Positions 22,141 to 30,058 of a stretch of 64,000 bases of DNA are shown here, one piece after another (position 1 is the stretch's first letter; each line of letters starts with the position of its first letter). This DNA comes from Microbacterium imperiale (GTDB taxonomy: Bacteria > Actinomycetota > Actinomycetes > Actinomycetales > Microbacteriaceae). The DNA lies in NCBI RefSeq assembly GCF_017876655.1, contig NZ_JAGIOK010000001.1:2480001-2544000 (forward strand), given 5' to 3'. The notes under the pieces are model-generated. The model was not told the DNA's origin, did not search any database, and was given only the letters and a program-made list of their open reading frames with translations. The position numbers and the translations under genes are program-made.

Positions 22141-23541
22141 ATGAGCAACTCACCGACCCCCGGCGCAGCCGCCACTGCGGCGCCCCCGACCGCCCAGCGC
22201 TCGATGGGCGACCTGGTCCGCGCCTCCGTCTCGGGATGGCTCGGCACCGCCCTGGAGTTCATGGACTACCAGCTGTACTCGCTGGCGGCCGCCCTCGTCT
22301 TCAGCCAGCTGTTCTTCGACGCCGACAACCCCGGCATGGCCGTCGTCCTCGCGATGGCGACCTACGGTGTGGGCTACGTCGCCCGCCCCGTCGGCGCGTT
22401 CTTCTTCGCCCGCATCGGCGACCGCGTGGGACGCCGCAAGGTGCTCTTCTACACGATCTTGCTCATGGGTGCCGCGACGACGCTGATCGGCTTCCTCCCC
22501 ACGTATGAGCAGGTGGGCCTGCTGGCTCCGATCCTGCTCGTCGTGCTGCGACTCGCGCAAGGCTTCGGCGCGGGCGCCGAGATCTCGGGGGCGGGCGTGA
22601 TGCTCTCGGAGTACGCGCCGAACAACCGGCGCGGCATCATCGCCTCGCTCGTCGCGCTCGGCACCAACTGCGGAACGCTGTTCGCCTCGGCCGTCTGGGC
22701 GATCCTGCTGGCCGTCATGCTCGAGGCCGACGTCATCGAGTGGGGCTGGCGCATCCCGTTCATCGGCAGCGCCGTCATCATGGTGTTCGCCCTGTGGGTG
22801 CGGTTCAACCTCAAGGAGAGCCCGGTCTTCGAAGAGCGCACCGATGTCGTCGACGGCAAGGCGCTGTCGCGTGACGAGATGGTGCAGCTGGCCACCGCGA
22901 CCAACGACATCCGCACCCTGGAATCGCTCAAGCGCAAGCCCATCAAGGCCGTCGCCGTCGCCTTCCTGCTGCGCTTCGGTCAGGCCGGCAACTCGGGCCT
23001 GGTCCAGACCTACCTGATCTCGTTCATCACGATCACCCTGGCGGTGTCGAAGGAGGTCGGCCCCGAGGTCGTCATCGTGTCGTCGCTGCTCGGCTTCATC
23101 ACGATTCCGCTCGTGGGCATCCTCGGCGACACGTTCGGCCGCCGTCGCATGTACATCATCATGTCGGCGCTGTCGCTCGTGCTGATCGTGCCGACGCTGC
23201 TGCTCATCAACACCGCCGAGACCCTGTGGATCTTCGTCGGCTACGCGATCGTCCACAACATCTCGGTGCTCGGCCTCGCGTCGATGGAGAACATCTCGAT
23301 CCCCGAGATCTTCGGTGCGCGCAACCGCTACACCCTGACGGCCATGGTGCGCGAGATCGCCGCGATCATCGCCACCGGCATCGGCCCGGTCGTGGCTGCG
23401 GCCTGGGTGTCGGCGGCGACGGGCAGCATCGTCCCGATCATGGTGCTGATGGGCCTGTTCACGGCCGCGGCGCTGATCGGCGCGATCTGGGCGCCCGAGT
23501 GGACGGGGCGCGATCTGACCGATCCGCGCGCCGCGATGTAA
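22141..23541 (+). CDS. MHS-family proton symporter, likely sugar-acid uptake
   Basis: A 466-residue, 12-helix major facilitator of the metabolite:H+ symporter (MHS) type. The first helix pair shows GWLGTALEFMDYQLY, followed by the family loop RIGDRVGRRKVLFY, and PRRG-like turn PNNRRGIIASLVALG. The central loop is unusually charged (residues 225-265). The start has GAAGGAG eight bases before ATG. MHS proteins import carboxylates; here the substrate should be the hexonate or hexuronate feeding this operon (gulonate, idonate or mannonate). It lies in the same operon, 62 bases after the 5-dehydrogenase gene. Confidence 0.85.
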   Translation: MSNSPTPGAAATAAPPTAQRSMGDLVRASVSGWLGTALEFMDYQLYSLAAALVFSQLFFDADNPGMAVVLAMATYGVGYVARPVGAFFFARIGDRVGRRKVLFYTILLMGAATTLIGFLPTYEQVGLLAPILLVVLRLAQGFGAGAEISGAGVMLSEYAPNNRRGIIASLVALGTNCGTLFASAVWAILLAVMLEADVIEWGWRIPFIGSAVIMVFALWVRFNLKESPVFEERTDVVDGKALSRDEMVQLATATNDIRTLESLKRKPIKAVAVAFLLRFGQAGNSGLVQTYLISFITITLAVSKEVGPEVVIVSSLLGFITIPLVGILGDTFGRRRMYIIMSALSLVLIVPTLLLINTAETLWIFVGYAIVHNISVLGLASMENISIPEIFGARNRYTLTAMVREIAAIIATGIGPVVAAAWVSAATGSIVPIMVLMGLFTAAALIGAIWAPEWTGRDLTDPRAAM

Positions 23542-23555
23542 GGAAGAGGCACCGC

Positions 23556-24797
23556 ATGACCATCGACCTCGTCGACATCAGCGTCACCAGCCCGGGACGC
23601 AACTTCGTCACCCTCAAGATCACCACGAGCGACGGTGTCGTCGGCTGGGGCGACGCCACGCTCAACGGGCGCGAGCTGTCGGTCGCGTCCTACCTGCGCG
23701 ATCATGTCGCCTCGACTCTCGTCGGCCGCGACGAGGACCGCATCGAGGACACGTGGCAGTACCTCTACCGCGCGCCGTACTGGCGGCGGGGTCCGGTGAC
23801 GATGGCCGCCATCGCCGCCGTCGACATGGCGCTGTGGGATATCAAGGCCAAGAAGGCCGGGATGCCGCTGTACCAGCTGCTCGGCGGCGCGAGCCGCGAC
23901 GCCCTACGGGTGTACGTGCACGCGTCGGGCGCCGACTACGCCTCGCTGCACGACGCGGTGTCGGCCTACGTCGACAGCGGTGTGACGGCGGTGCGCGTGC
24001 AGACGGGCATCCCGGGCCTCGGCCAGATCTACGGCGTGGCGACCAACAAGCCCGGCGCAAAGTACAACTACGAGCCCGCGAAGCGCGCTGCGGACGGATC
24101 GTCGGCGACCCGGCCCGTCGAGGAGAGCTGGGACACCCGAAAGTACCTCGCGCACATGCCCGGCGTCTTCGCCCGGCTGCGCGAGGACTTCGGCACCGAC
24201 CTGCGCATCCTCCACGACGGCCACCATCGGATGTCGCCGATCGAGGCGGCCCGGTTCGCGAAGGACGTCGAGCCCTACGACCTCTTCTGGCTCGAGGACT
24301 GCACGCCCGGTGAGGACCAGAGCGCGCTGCGCCTCGTGCGCCAGCATTCGACGACGCCGCTGGCGATCGGCGAGGTGTTCAACACGGTGTACGACTATCA
24401 GACGCTCATCACCGAGCGGCTGATCGACTACGTCCGTTCAGCGGTGACCCACACCGGCGGCATCACCTCGATGAAGAAGCTGCTCGACTTCGCCGCCGTC
24501 TACGGCATCAAGTCGGGCATCCACGGCCCGACCGACATCTCACCGGTCGGTATGGCGGCGGCGCTTCATCTGGGCCTGGCCATCCACAACTTCGGGATCC
24601 AGGAGTACATGCCGCACAGCGACACCACCCTCGATGTCTTCCGCACCTCGTACACGTACGACCGCGGCTTCCTGCACCCCGGCGAGGCCCCCGGGCTGGG
24701 TGTCGAGCTCGACGAGGCCGCCGCCGGCGCCTTCGAGTACACCAAGGCCTATCTGCCGGTGAACCGGCTGACCGACGGGACGATGCATGACTGGTGA
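23556..24797 (+). CDS. manD: D-mannonate dehydratase (ManD/RspA, enolase superfamily)
   Basis: A 413-residue enolase-superfamily enzyme converting D-mannonate to 2-keto-3-deoxy-D-gluconate (KDG), with Mg2+. Metal and catalytic motifs in order: ILHDGHHRMS, LFWLEDCTPGEDQ, LAIGEVFNT and GIHGPTDISPVGMAAALH; the long insert after IPGLGQIYG and the tail HPGEAPGLGVELDE ... LPVNRLTDGTMHDW are typical of ManD/RspA. It joins the gulonate route to the KDG route. The gene overlaps the KDPG aldolase gene by 11 bases. ManD and RspA differ mostly in efficiency, which cannot be judged from sequence here. Confidence 0.9.
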   Translation: MTIDLVDISVTSPGRNFVTLKITTSDGVVGWGDATLNGRELSVASYLRDHVASTLVGRDEDRIEDTWQYLYRAPYWRRGPVTMAAIAAVDMALWDIKAKKAGMPLYQLLGGASRDALRVYVHASGADYASLHDAVSAYVDSGVTAVRVQTGIPGLGQIYGVATNKPGAKYNYEPAKRAADGSSATRPVEESWDTRKYLAHMPGVFARLREDFGTDLRILHDGHHRMSPIEAARFAKDVEPYDLFWLEDCTPGEDQSALRLVRQHSTTPLAIGEVFNTVYDYQTLITERLIDYVRSAVTHTGGITSMKKLLDFAAVYGIKSGIHGPTDISPVGMAAALHLGLAIHNFGIQEYMPHSDTTLDVFRTSYTYDRGFLHPGEAPGLGVELDEAAAGAFEYTKAYLPVNRLTDGTMHDW

Positions 24798-25446
24798 CAC
24801 CGCGGCATCCCGGCCCTCGCTGCCGCCGCTGACACGTGACGGACGCCTGGTCATCGTGGCCCGCGCGCAGCGGGCCGAGGACTACGACCGAGTGATCGAC
24901 GTCCTGGTGGACGCCGGCGTGCGCAGCGTCGAGGTGACTCTCACGACGCCCGGCACGTTCGACCGCCTGCCGGAGCTCATCGAGCGCTACCGGGGCGCCG
25001 CCGACATCGGCGTGGGCACGGTGACGGACATCGATCAGCTGCAGCGGGCGATCGACGCCGGCGCCCCGTACGTCGTGACGCCCGTGACCTCGGCCGGGCT
25101 CGTGGATCACGCCGTCGCCGCGGGGCTGCCGATCGTCCCCGGCGGCCTGACGCCGACCGAGCTGTTCGCGTCGTGGTCGCGCGGCGCCGCGGCGGTGAAG
25201 GTCTTCCCCGCGGGTCAGGTGAGCCCCGGGTACGCGAAGGATTTGCGCGGTCCGTTCCCCGACATCCAGGTCGTGCCCTCCGGCGGCGTCGACCTCGAGG
25301 GCACCCGTGCGTGGCTCGCGGCGGGCGCCGTCGCGGTGAGCGTCGGCGGACCGCTGCTCGGCGACGCCTTCGTCGGGGGCGACCTGGGTGCCCTGCGCGA
25401 GCGCACCCGCCGCTTCGTCGCGGTCTGCGCCGGCGGGTCGGCGTGA
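24787..25446 (+). CDS. eda: 2-dehydro-3-deoxy-phosphogluconate (KDPG) aldolase
   Basis: A 219-residue class I aldolase that splits KDPG into pyruvate and glyceraldehyde-3-phosphate. Family motifs: RSVEVTLTTPG (catalytic Glu), GVGTVTD, YVVTPVTSAGLVDHA, VPGGLTPTE and AAVKVFPAGQ with the Schiff-base Lys; PDIQVVPSGGV near the end binds phosphate. In the common family the first motif ends in R-x-x-x-A before P/G; here it is TTPGTFDR, a small difference. It overlaps both neighbours, so it is translated with manD and kdgK. Confidence 0.9.
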   Translation: MTGDTAASRPSLPPLTRDGRLVIVARAQRAEDYDRVIDVLVDAGVRSVEVTLTTPGTFDRLPELIERYRGAADIGVGTVTDIDQLQRAIDAGAPYVVTPVTSAGLVDHAVAAGLPIVPGGLTPTELFASWSRGAAAVKVFPAGQVSPGYAKDLRGPFPDIQVVPSGGVDLEGTRAWLAAGAVAVSVGGPLLGDAFVGGDLGALRERTRRFVAVCAGGSA

Positions 25447-26432
25447 ACGTCCTCGCCGAACGGGGCGCGGTCGAACGCGCCGCCGCGGGGCGTCCCGTCG
25501 TCACCCTCGGCGAGACGATGGCCCTCGCGCGGGCGACCGAGACGGGCTCGCTGCGTCACGTCGGATCGCTCGCGCTGGGCGTCGGCGGGGCCGAGTCGAA
25601 CGTCGCGATCGCACTGCAGCGGCTGGGCGTGCCCGCCGCGTGGGCCGGCCGGGTGGGCGATGACTCCCTCGGCCAGCGCGTCGTGCGCGAGCTGCGCGCC
25701 GAGGGGGTCGATGTGCGGGCCGCGGTCGATGCGGGTGCACCGACCGGTCTGATGATCAAGGAGCGGCCGACCGCCGCGACGACGGCCGTGCACTACTACC
25801 GCTCCGGGTCGGCCGGGTCGCGGCTGCACCCCGATGATCTGCCGCAGGGGTGGATCGAGGATGCCGCGCTGCTCCACGTCACCGGCATCACCGCACTGAT
25901 CTCGCCGACGGCGCGCGACGCGCTGCACGCGGCGATCCGGCGTGCGCGAGCCGCCGGCGTGCCGGTCAGCTTCGACATCAACTACCGCTCGGCGCTGGCG
26001 GAGCCGTCCGTCGCGGCGCCCGTGCTGCGGGAGCTCGCCGAGGCCGCCGACGTCGTCTTCGGCGGCGAGGACGAGCTCGAGCTCGTCGGGGGAGCGGACG
26101 CGGACGCGGCGGCGACGGCGCTGCTGGCCGGCGACGTGGCCGAGGTGGTCGTCAAGCGCGGGGCGGCGGGAGCGACGACCCGGGTCGTCGCCGACACGAT
26201 CGCAGCGCCGGGCTTCCGCATCGACCCGGTTGACACCGTCGGTGCCGGCGACGCCTTCGTCGCCGGATACCTCAGCGCCCGGCTCGCCGGCGGCGACCCG
26301 GCGACGGCGCTGCACCGCGGCAACACCTGCGGTGCCATCGCGTGCCTCACGCCCGGCGATTGGGAGGCGGCGCCGACCCTGCGCGACCTCGAGCGCTTCC
26401 ACCGCAGCGGAGGCGATCCGGTCCTGCGGTGA
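25443..26432 (+). CDS. kdgK: 2-keto-3-deoxygluconate kinase (PfkB family)
   Basis: A 329-residue sugar kinase phosphorylating KDG to KDPG. PfkB motifs: VVTLGETMALAR, LGVGGAESNVAIALQRLG, AGRVGDDSLGQRV, and the signature DTVGAGDAFVAGYLSARLA with the catalytic Asp. SFDINYRSAL is the usual mid-protein motif. The GTG start overlaps the aldolase stop (GTGA), which fixes the start and rejects a longer frame back to 25,173. It is the last gene of the LacI-controlled operon. Confidence 0.88.
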   Translation: MNVLAERGAVERAAAGRPVVTLGETMALARATETGSLRHVGSLALGVGGAESNVAIALQRLGVPAAWAGRVGDDSLGQRVVRELRAEGVDVRAAVDAGAPTGLMIKERPTAATTAVHYYRSGSAGSRLHPDDLPQGWIEDAALLHVTGITALISPTARDALHAAIRRARAAGVPVSFDINYRSALAEPSVAAPVLRELAEAADVVFGGEDELELVGGADADAAATALLAGDVAEVVVKRGAAGATTRVVADTIAAPGFRIDPVDTVGAGDAFVAGYLSARLAGGDPATALHRGNTCGAIACLTPGDWEAAPTLRDLERFHRSGGDPVLR

Positions 26433-26477
26433 CCCGTCGCCGGCCTCGGGTGACCCGCCGCGGCCCCGGGTGACCCG
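26429..26477. repeat. three GGGTGACCCG units at about 20-base spacing
   Basis: GGTGACCCG (26,429-26,437, including the kdgK stop) is followed by CGGGTGACCCG at 26,447-26,457 and 26,467-26,477. Each 11-mer is itself palindromic. The reverse form CGGGTCACCCG occurs at 59,234-59,244, also shortly before a start codon. They may be regulator sites or simple tandem duplication. Confidence 0.5.
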
Positions 26478-26497
26478 GCGCCTGCGAGGATGACTGC

Positions 26498-27307
26498 ATG
26501 ACAGCGCGACGCATCCTCCTGGTGGGCTCCGGCAAGGTCGGGACGAGCCTCGGCGAGCGTCTCGTCGCCCGAGGGGACGAGGTCGTGGCGATCCGCCGCA
26601 CCGCCGGCGGCATCCGGCCCGCGTTCACCCCGATCGTGGCCGACCTGGCGCGGCCCGTGGATGCCGCGCTGCCGAGCGTCGACGCGATGGTGATGACCCT
26701 GCCGCCCGGCGACGACCCGCGCTTCTACCGCACAGCGCTCGAACGTCTCGCCGAGGCGCTGCCGTCGGCGCCGGCGCGGACGGTCTTCGTGTCGTCGACG
26801 CGCGTGTTCGAGGGATGGGATGTCGACCGCCCGCTCGACGAGACGGACGAACCCCGGCCGACGAGCGAGCGGGGCGAGCAGCTGGTGGACGGTGAGCGGG
26901 CGGCCGTCGAGCTGTTCGATGCGCTGGTCGTCCGCCCCGCCGGCATCTACGGTCCCGGACGCGAGCGGCTGATCCGGCAGGTGCTCGCGGGCGAGCCGGT
27001 CGACCACGATCGCCGCACCAACCGCATCCACGAGGCCGACCTCGTGCGCGCCCTCGAGACGCTGCTGCGGGTCGACGACCCGCCCGCCCTGCTGCACGGC
27101 GTCGACCGGCGCCCCGCGACGCTCGGCGAGGTCGTGACGTTCATCGCGCAGCGGCTGGGCGTCGAGACGCCGCCCCGAGCCGAGACCGACGCGAACGCCC
27201 GGCGGGGCACGATCCTGGACGGGTCGCGCCTGGCCGCCCTGGTTCCCGAGCTGGAGTTCCCGACCTTCGTCGAGGGCTACGGCCGGGTCATCGCCGACCG
27301 CGGCTGA
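26498..27307 (+). CDS. NAD(P)-dependent epimerase/dehydratase-like SDR (YeeZ-like)
   Basis: A 269-residue Rossmann protein. The nucleotide motif GSGKVGTSLGERL is at residues 11-23, VFVSSTRVFEGW marks the strand-4 region, and RPAGIYGPGRERL is the segment common in the atypical extended SDR group that includes YeeZ; RTNRIHEADLVRAL follows. The classical YxxxK pair is not obvious, so catalysis is uncertain. It lies 65 bases after kdgK with the GGGTGACCCG repeats between, so it may have its own promoter. A substrate cannot be named. Confidence 0.8.
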   Translation: MTARRILLVGSGKVGTSLGERLVARGDEVVAIRRTAGGIRPAFTPIVADLARPVDAALPSVDAMVMTLPPGDDPRFYRTALERLAEALPSAPARTVFVSSTRVFEGWDVDRPLDETDEPRPTSERGEQLVDGERAAVELFDALVVRPAGIYGPGRERLIRQVLAGEPVDHDRRTNRIHEADLVRALETLLRVDDPPALLHGVDRRPATLGEVVTFIAQRLGVETPPRAETDANARRGTILDGSRLAALVPELEFPTFVEGYGRVIADRG

Positions 27308-27311
27308 CGGA

Positions 27312-27917
27312 TCAGAGCTCCGGCGCCGGGTGCAGGAGCCCCTCGAGCAGCAGCCGCATCGCGGCGACGGGATCCGTGTCATCGGTGAGCCACCGGATCT
27401 GGATGCCCTCCCACCCGCTGATGACGAGCCCGGCGAGTGCCGCGGGGTCGGCGTCGGTGCGGATGCGGCCGCGGTCGCGGTCGTCGGCGATCGCGGCGGT
27501 GTAGGTCTCGGTCACGGCCCGGTATCGCTCGAGCAGCCAGGCGTGCGCCTCGTGCTCGGGGTGGGTGGCCTCGGCCGAGACGATCGAGAACATGCGCACG
27601 AGCTCGCGCCGCTCCAGGTTGCGCTCGACGATCGCCAGGACGCTCGGGATGAAGCCGTCGCGGGCGGACCGGGCCGAGAAGTCGGTGTCGGCGGCATCCT
27701 CCTGCTCGAGCACGGCCGCGAGCAGCGACACCTTCGTCGGGAAGTGGTGCATGACCGTCGTGAGTCCGAGGTCGAGCTGCTTGGCGATCTGCCGCAGCGA
27801 GCCGCCGCGGTAGCCGTGCGTGCCGAAGACGAGGGTCGCCGTCGCGATGATCTCGGCCCGACGGGCGGCGCTCTTGGCGTACGGGCCGCGGGGGAGCGGG
27901 GCGGCGTCGGAGGGCAT
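27312..27917 (-). CDS. TetR-family repressor, likely of the beta-galactosidase gene
   Basis: A 201-residue TetR protein. The DNA-binding domain is at residues 18-62 (RRAEIIATATLVFGTHGYRG, then LRQIAKQLDLGLTTVMHHF). The rest is the helical ligand domain. The ATG at 27,917 has no strong ribosome binding site, but an upstream frame extension lies entirely within the neighbouring gene and is rejected. It is divergent from the GH42 gene and only 60 bases from it, with an inverted repeat in between. It should respond to a sugar-derived or other small ligand. Confidence 0.88.
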   Translation of the reverse strand: MPSDAAPLPRGPYAKSAARRAEIIATATLVFGTHGYRGGSLRQIAKQLDLGLTTVMHHFPTKVSLLAAVLEQEDAADTDFSARSARDGFIPSVLAIVERNLERRELVRMFSIVSAEATHPEHEAHAWLLERYRAVTETYTAAIADDRDRGRIRTDADPAALAGLVISGWEGIQIRWLTDDTDPVAAMRLLLEGLLHPAPEL

Positions 27918-27942
27918 GTCCCGAGCGTAGGGCACAAGAAAC

Positions 27943-27956
27943 CGTGCACTTGCACG
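27943..27956. promoter_or_regulatory. inverted repeat between tetR and GH42 genes
   Basis: CGTGCA-CT-TGCACG is a perfect 6-bp inverted repeat with two central bases, flanked by A and T runs. It sits 22 bases before the GH42 ATG and 26 bases before the tetR ATG, so a bound dimer would cover both promoters. A TACGCT box lies between it and the GH42 start; the GH42 transcript is probably very short-leadered. Confidence 0.6.
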
Positions 27957-27977
27957 TTTTTGGTCTACGCTGTGGGC

Positions 27978-30050
27978 ATGGCAACCGACGACAGAACGTA
28001 CCGCTGGGTCAAAGACGGCTCCCTGGGAGCGGGGCGGATGCGCTACGGCGCCGACTACAACCCGGAGCAGTGGCCGCGCGAGGTCTGGGACGAGGACGTC
28101 CGGCTCATGCGCGAGGCGGGCGTGAACATCGTCTCGCTCGGGATCTTCTCGTGGGCGCTGCTCGAACCGCGCCCGGGTGAGTGGGACTTCGGCTGGCTCG
28201 ACGAGGTGATGGACCTGCTGCACGCGAACGGCATCGACGTCGACCTCGCGACCGCGACCGCCTCGCCGCCGCCGTGGCTGGCGAAGCGGCATCCCGAGAT
28301 CCTGCCGCAGACGATCGACGGCACGACCCTGTGGCCGGGCGCCCGGCAGCACTGGCGGCCGACGTCGCCGGTGTTCCGCGAGTACGCGCTGCGGCTGACG
28401 CGGGCGCTCGCCGAGCGATACGCCGATCACCCCGCGCTGGTCGCCTGGCACATCTCGAACGAGCTGGGATGCCACAACCTCTACGACTTCTCGGATGACG
28501 CCGCCCGCGCCTTCCGGCTGTGGCTGCGGGAGCGCTACGAGACCCTCGACGCGCTCAACGCCGCGTGGGGCACGGCCTTCTGGTCGCAGCACTACGAGGA
28601 GTGGGACGAGATCCTGCCCCCGCGCACCGCGCCGACGCAGCGCAACCCCGGGCAGCAGCTCGACTTCGAGCGCTTCTCGTCGGATGCCGTGCGCGACCAC
28701 CTTCGGGCCGAGAACGCCGTGCTCGCGGAGGTCACGCCCGACGTCCCGCGGACGACGAACTTCATGGTCGCCCAGAACGTCCGCGACATCGACTACGCCA
28801 CCTGGCTGGACGACGTCGACTTCGTCTCGAACGACCATTACCTGCGCCCCGGCGAGCTCGGGCGCGACGACCTGTCGTTCTGGGCGAACCTCACCGGCAA
28901 CCTCGCGGGCGGCCGGCCCTGGTTCCTCATGGAGCACGCCACGAGCGCGGTGAACTGGCGCGCGGTCAACCCGCCCAAGCGCCCGGGCGAGCTGGCCCGC
29001 GACGCCCTGACCCACGTCGCGCACGGCGCCGACGCCGTCTGCTACTTCCAGTGGCGTCAGTCCCGCGCCGGCGGCGAGCGCTACCACTCGGGCATGGTTC
29101 CGCACGCCGGATCCGACAGCCGGGTGTTCCGCGACGTCGTCGACCTCGGCGCGCAGCTGCAGGCGCTGGCGCCGGTCACCGGCACGCGCCGCGAGAGAGC
29201 ACGGGTCGGACTCGTCTTCGACTACGAGTCCTGGTGGGTCAGCGGGCGCGACTCGCACCCCTCCGAGTCGCCCTCCTACGACGCGGAGACCCTCGTCTGG
29301 TACCGCGCGCTGCTCGATCTGGGCGTCCGTGCCGATGTGGTTCCGGTCGCGGCACCGTTCGACGGATACGACGTGATCATCGCGCCGATGCTGCACGTCG
29401 TGCCGGATGCGCTGCGCGAGCGGCTGCGCGCCTTCGTCGACGGCGGCGGTCATCTGCTGACGACCTACTTCTCGGGTGTCGTCGACGAGCACGACCGCGT
29501 GTGGCTCGGCGGCTACCCGGGCGCGCTGCGGGATGTGCTCGGCATCACGATCGAGGAGTTCGTGCCGATGCTCGCGGGCGAGTCGGTCGCGCTGACCTCG
29601 GGCGCCGTGGTGCGGGACTGGTCCGAGCGCATCGCGCGGGTCGAGCCGGATGTCGAGATCCTCGACGAGTACGGTGACGGCGATCTGGCCGGAGCGCCCG
29701 CCGTCACCCGCCGTCGCAGCGGCAGTGGCAGTGGCAGCGCGACGTACGTCTCGGCGGCGGTGGGCCGCGACGGCGCGCGGGCGCTGCTGCGACGGCTGGC
29801 CGACGATGTCGAGGCGCTCTCGGGCGACGTCCGTGCGAGCGACGGCGCGGTCGAGGTCATCGTGCGCGCCGATAAACGCGGCCGCTACGTGTTCCTGGCC
29901 AACCGCACCGACCGTGCGGTGACCGTGTCGGTGCCGGGGCACCTGATCGCGGGCGCTGCGACCTCGGACGGTGCGGCGTCGGACGGCGCGCTGACGATCG
30001 AGCCGCGCGGGGTCGCGGTGGTCTCGGAGGCTGTCGCCGCGCGTTCCTGA
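27978..30050 (+). CDS. GH42 beta-galactosidase
   Basis: A 690-residue glycoside hydrolase of family 42 that removes terminal beta-galactose. The TIM barrel starts at RYGADYNPEQWP; the acid/base Glu is in WHISNELGCHN (near residue 161) and the nucleophile Glu in FLMEHATSAVNW (near residue 318). VCYFQWRQSRAGGE is the usual trimer-facing motif. The middle glutamine-amidotransferase-like domain (FDYESWW, APMLHVV) and the C-terminal beta domain complete the usual three-domain layout. No signal peptide is seen, so it acts in the cytoplasm on imported oligosaccharides. A short Gly/Ser repeat lies near residue 578. Confidence 0.93.
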   Translation: MATDDRTYRWVKDGSLGAGRMRYGADYNPEQWPREVWDEDVRLMREAGVNIVSLGIFSWALLEPRPGEWDFGWLDEVMDLLHANGIDVDLATATASPPPWLAKRHPEILPQTIDGTTLWPGARQHWRPTSPVFREYALRLTRALAERYADHPALVAWHISNELGCHNLYDFSDDAARAFRLWLRERYETLDALNAAWGTAFWSQHYEEWDEILPPRTAPTQRNPGQQLDFERFSSDAVRDHLRAENAVLAEVTPDVPRTTNFMVAQNVRDIDYATWLDDVDFVSNDHYLRPGELGRDDLSFWANLTGNLAGGRPWFLMEHATSAVNWRAVNPPKRPGELARDALTHVAHGADAVCYFQWRQSRAGGERYHSGMVPHAGSDSRVFRDVVDLGAQLQALAPVTGTRRERARVGLVFDYESWWVSGRDSHPSESPSYDAETLVWYRALLDLGVRADVVPVAAPFDGYDVIIAPMLHVVPDALRERLRAFVDGGGHLLTTYFSGVVDEHDRVWLGGYPGALRDVLGITIEEFVPMLAGESVALTSGAVVRDWSERIARVEPDVEILDEYGDGDLAGAPAVTRRRSGSGSGSATYVSAAVGRDGARALLRRLADDVEALSGDVRASDGAVEVIVRADKRGRYVFLANRTDRAVTVSVPGHLIAGAATSDGAASDGALTIEPRGVAVVSEAVAARS

Positions 30051-30058
30051 GGATCACA

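Noticed and set aside
27312..29942. Minus-strand frame of 876 codons ending in the TetR gene
   Set aside because: Only the last 201 codons make a TetR protein; the rest is antisense to the GH42 gene.
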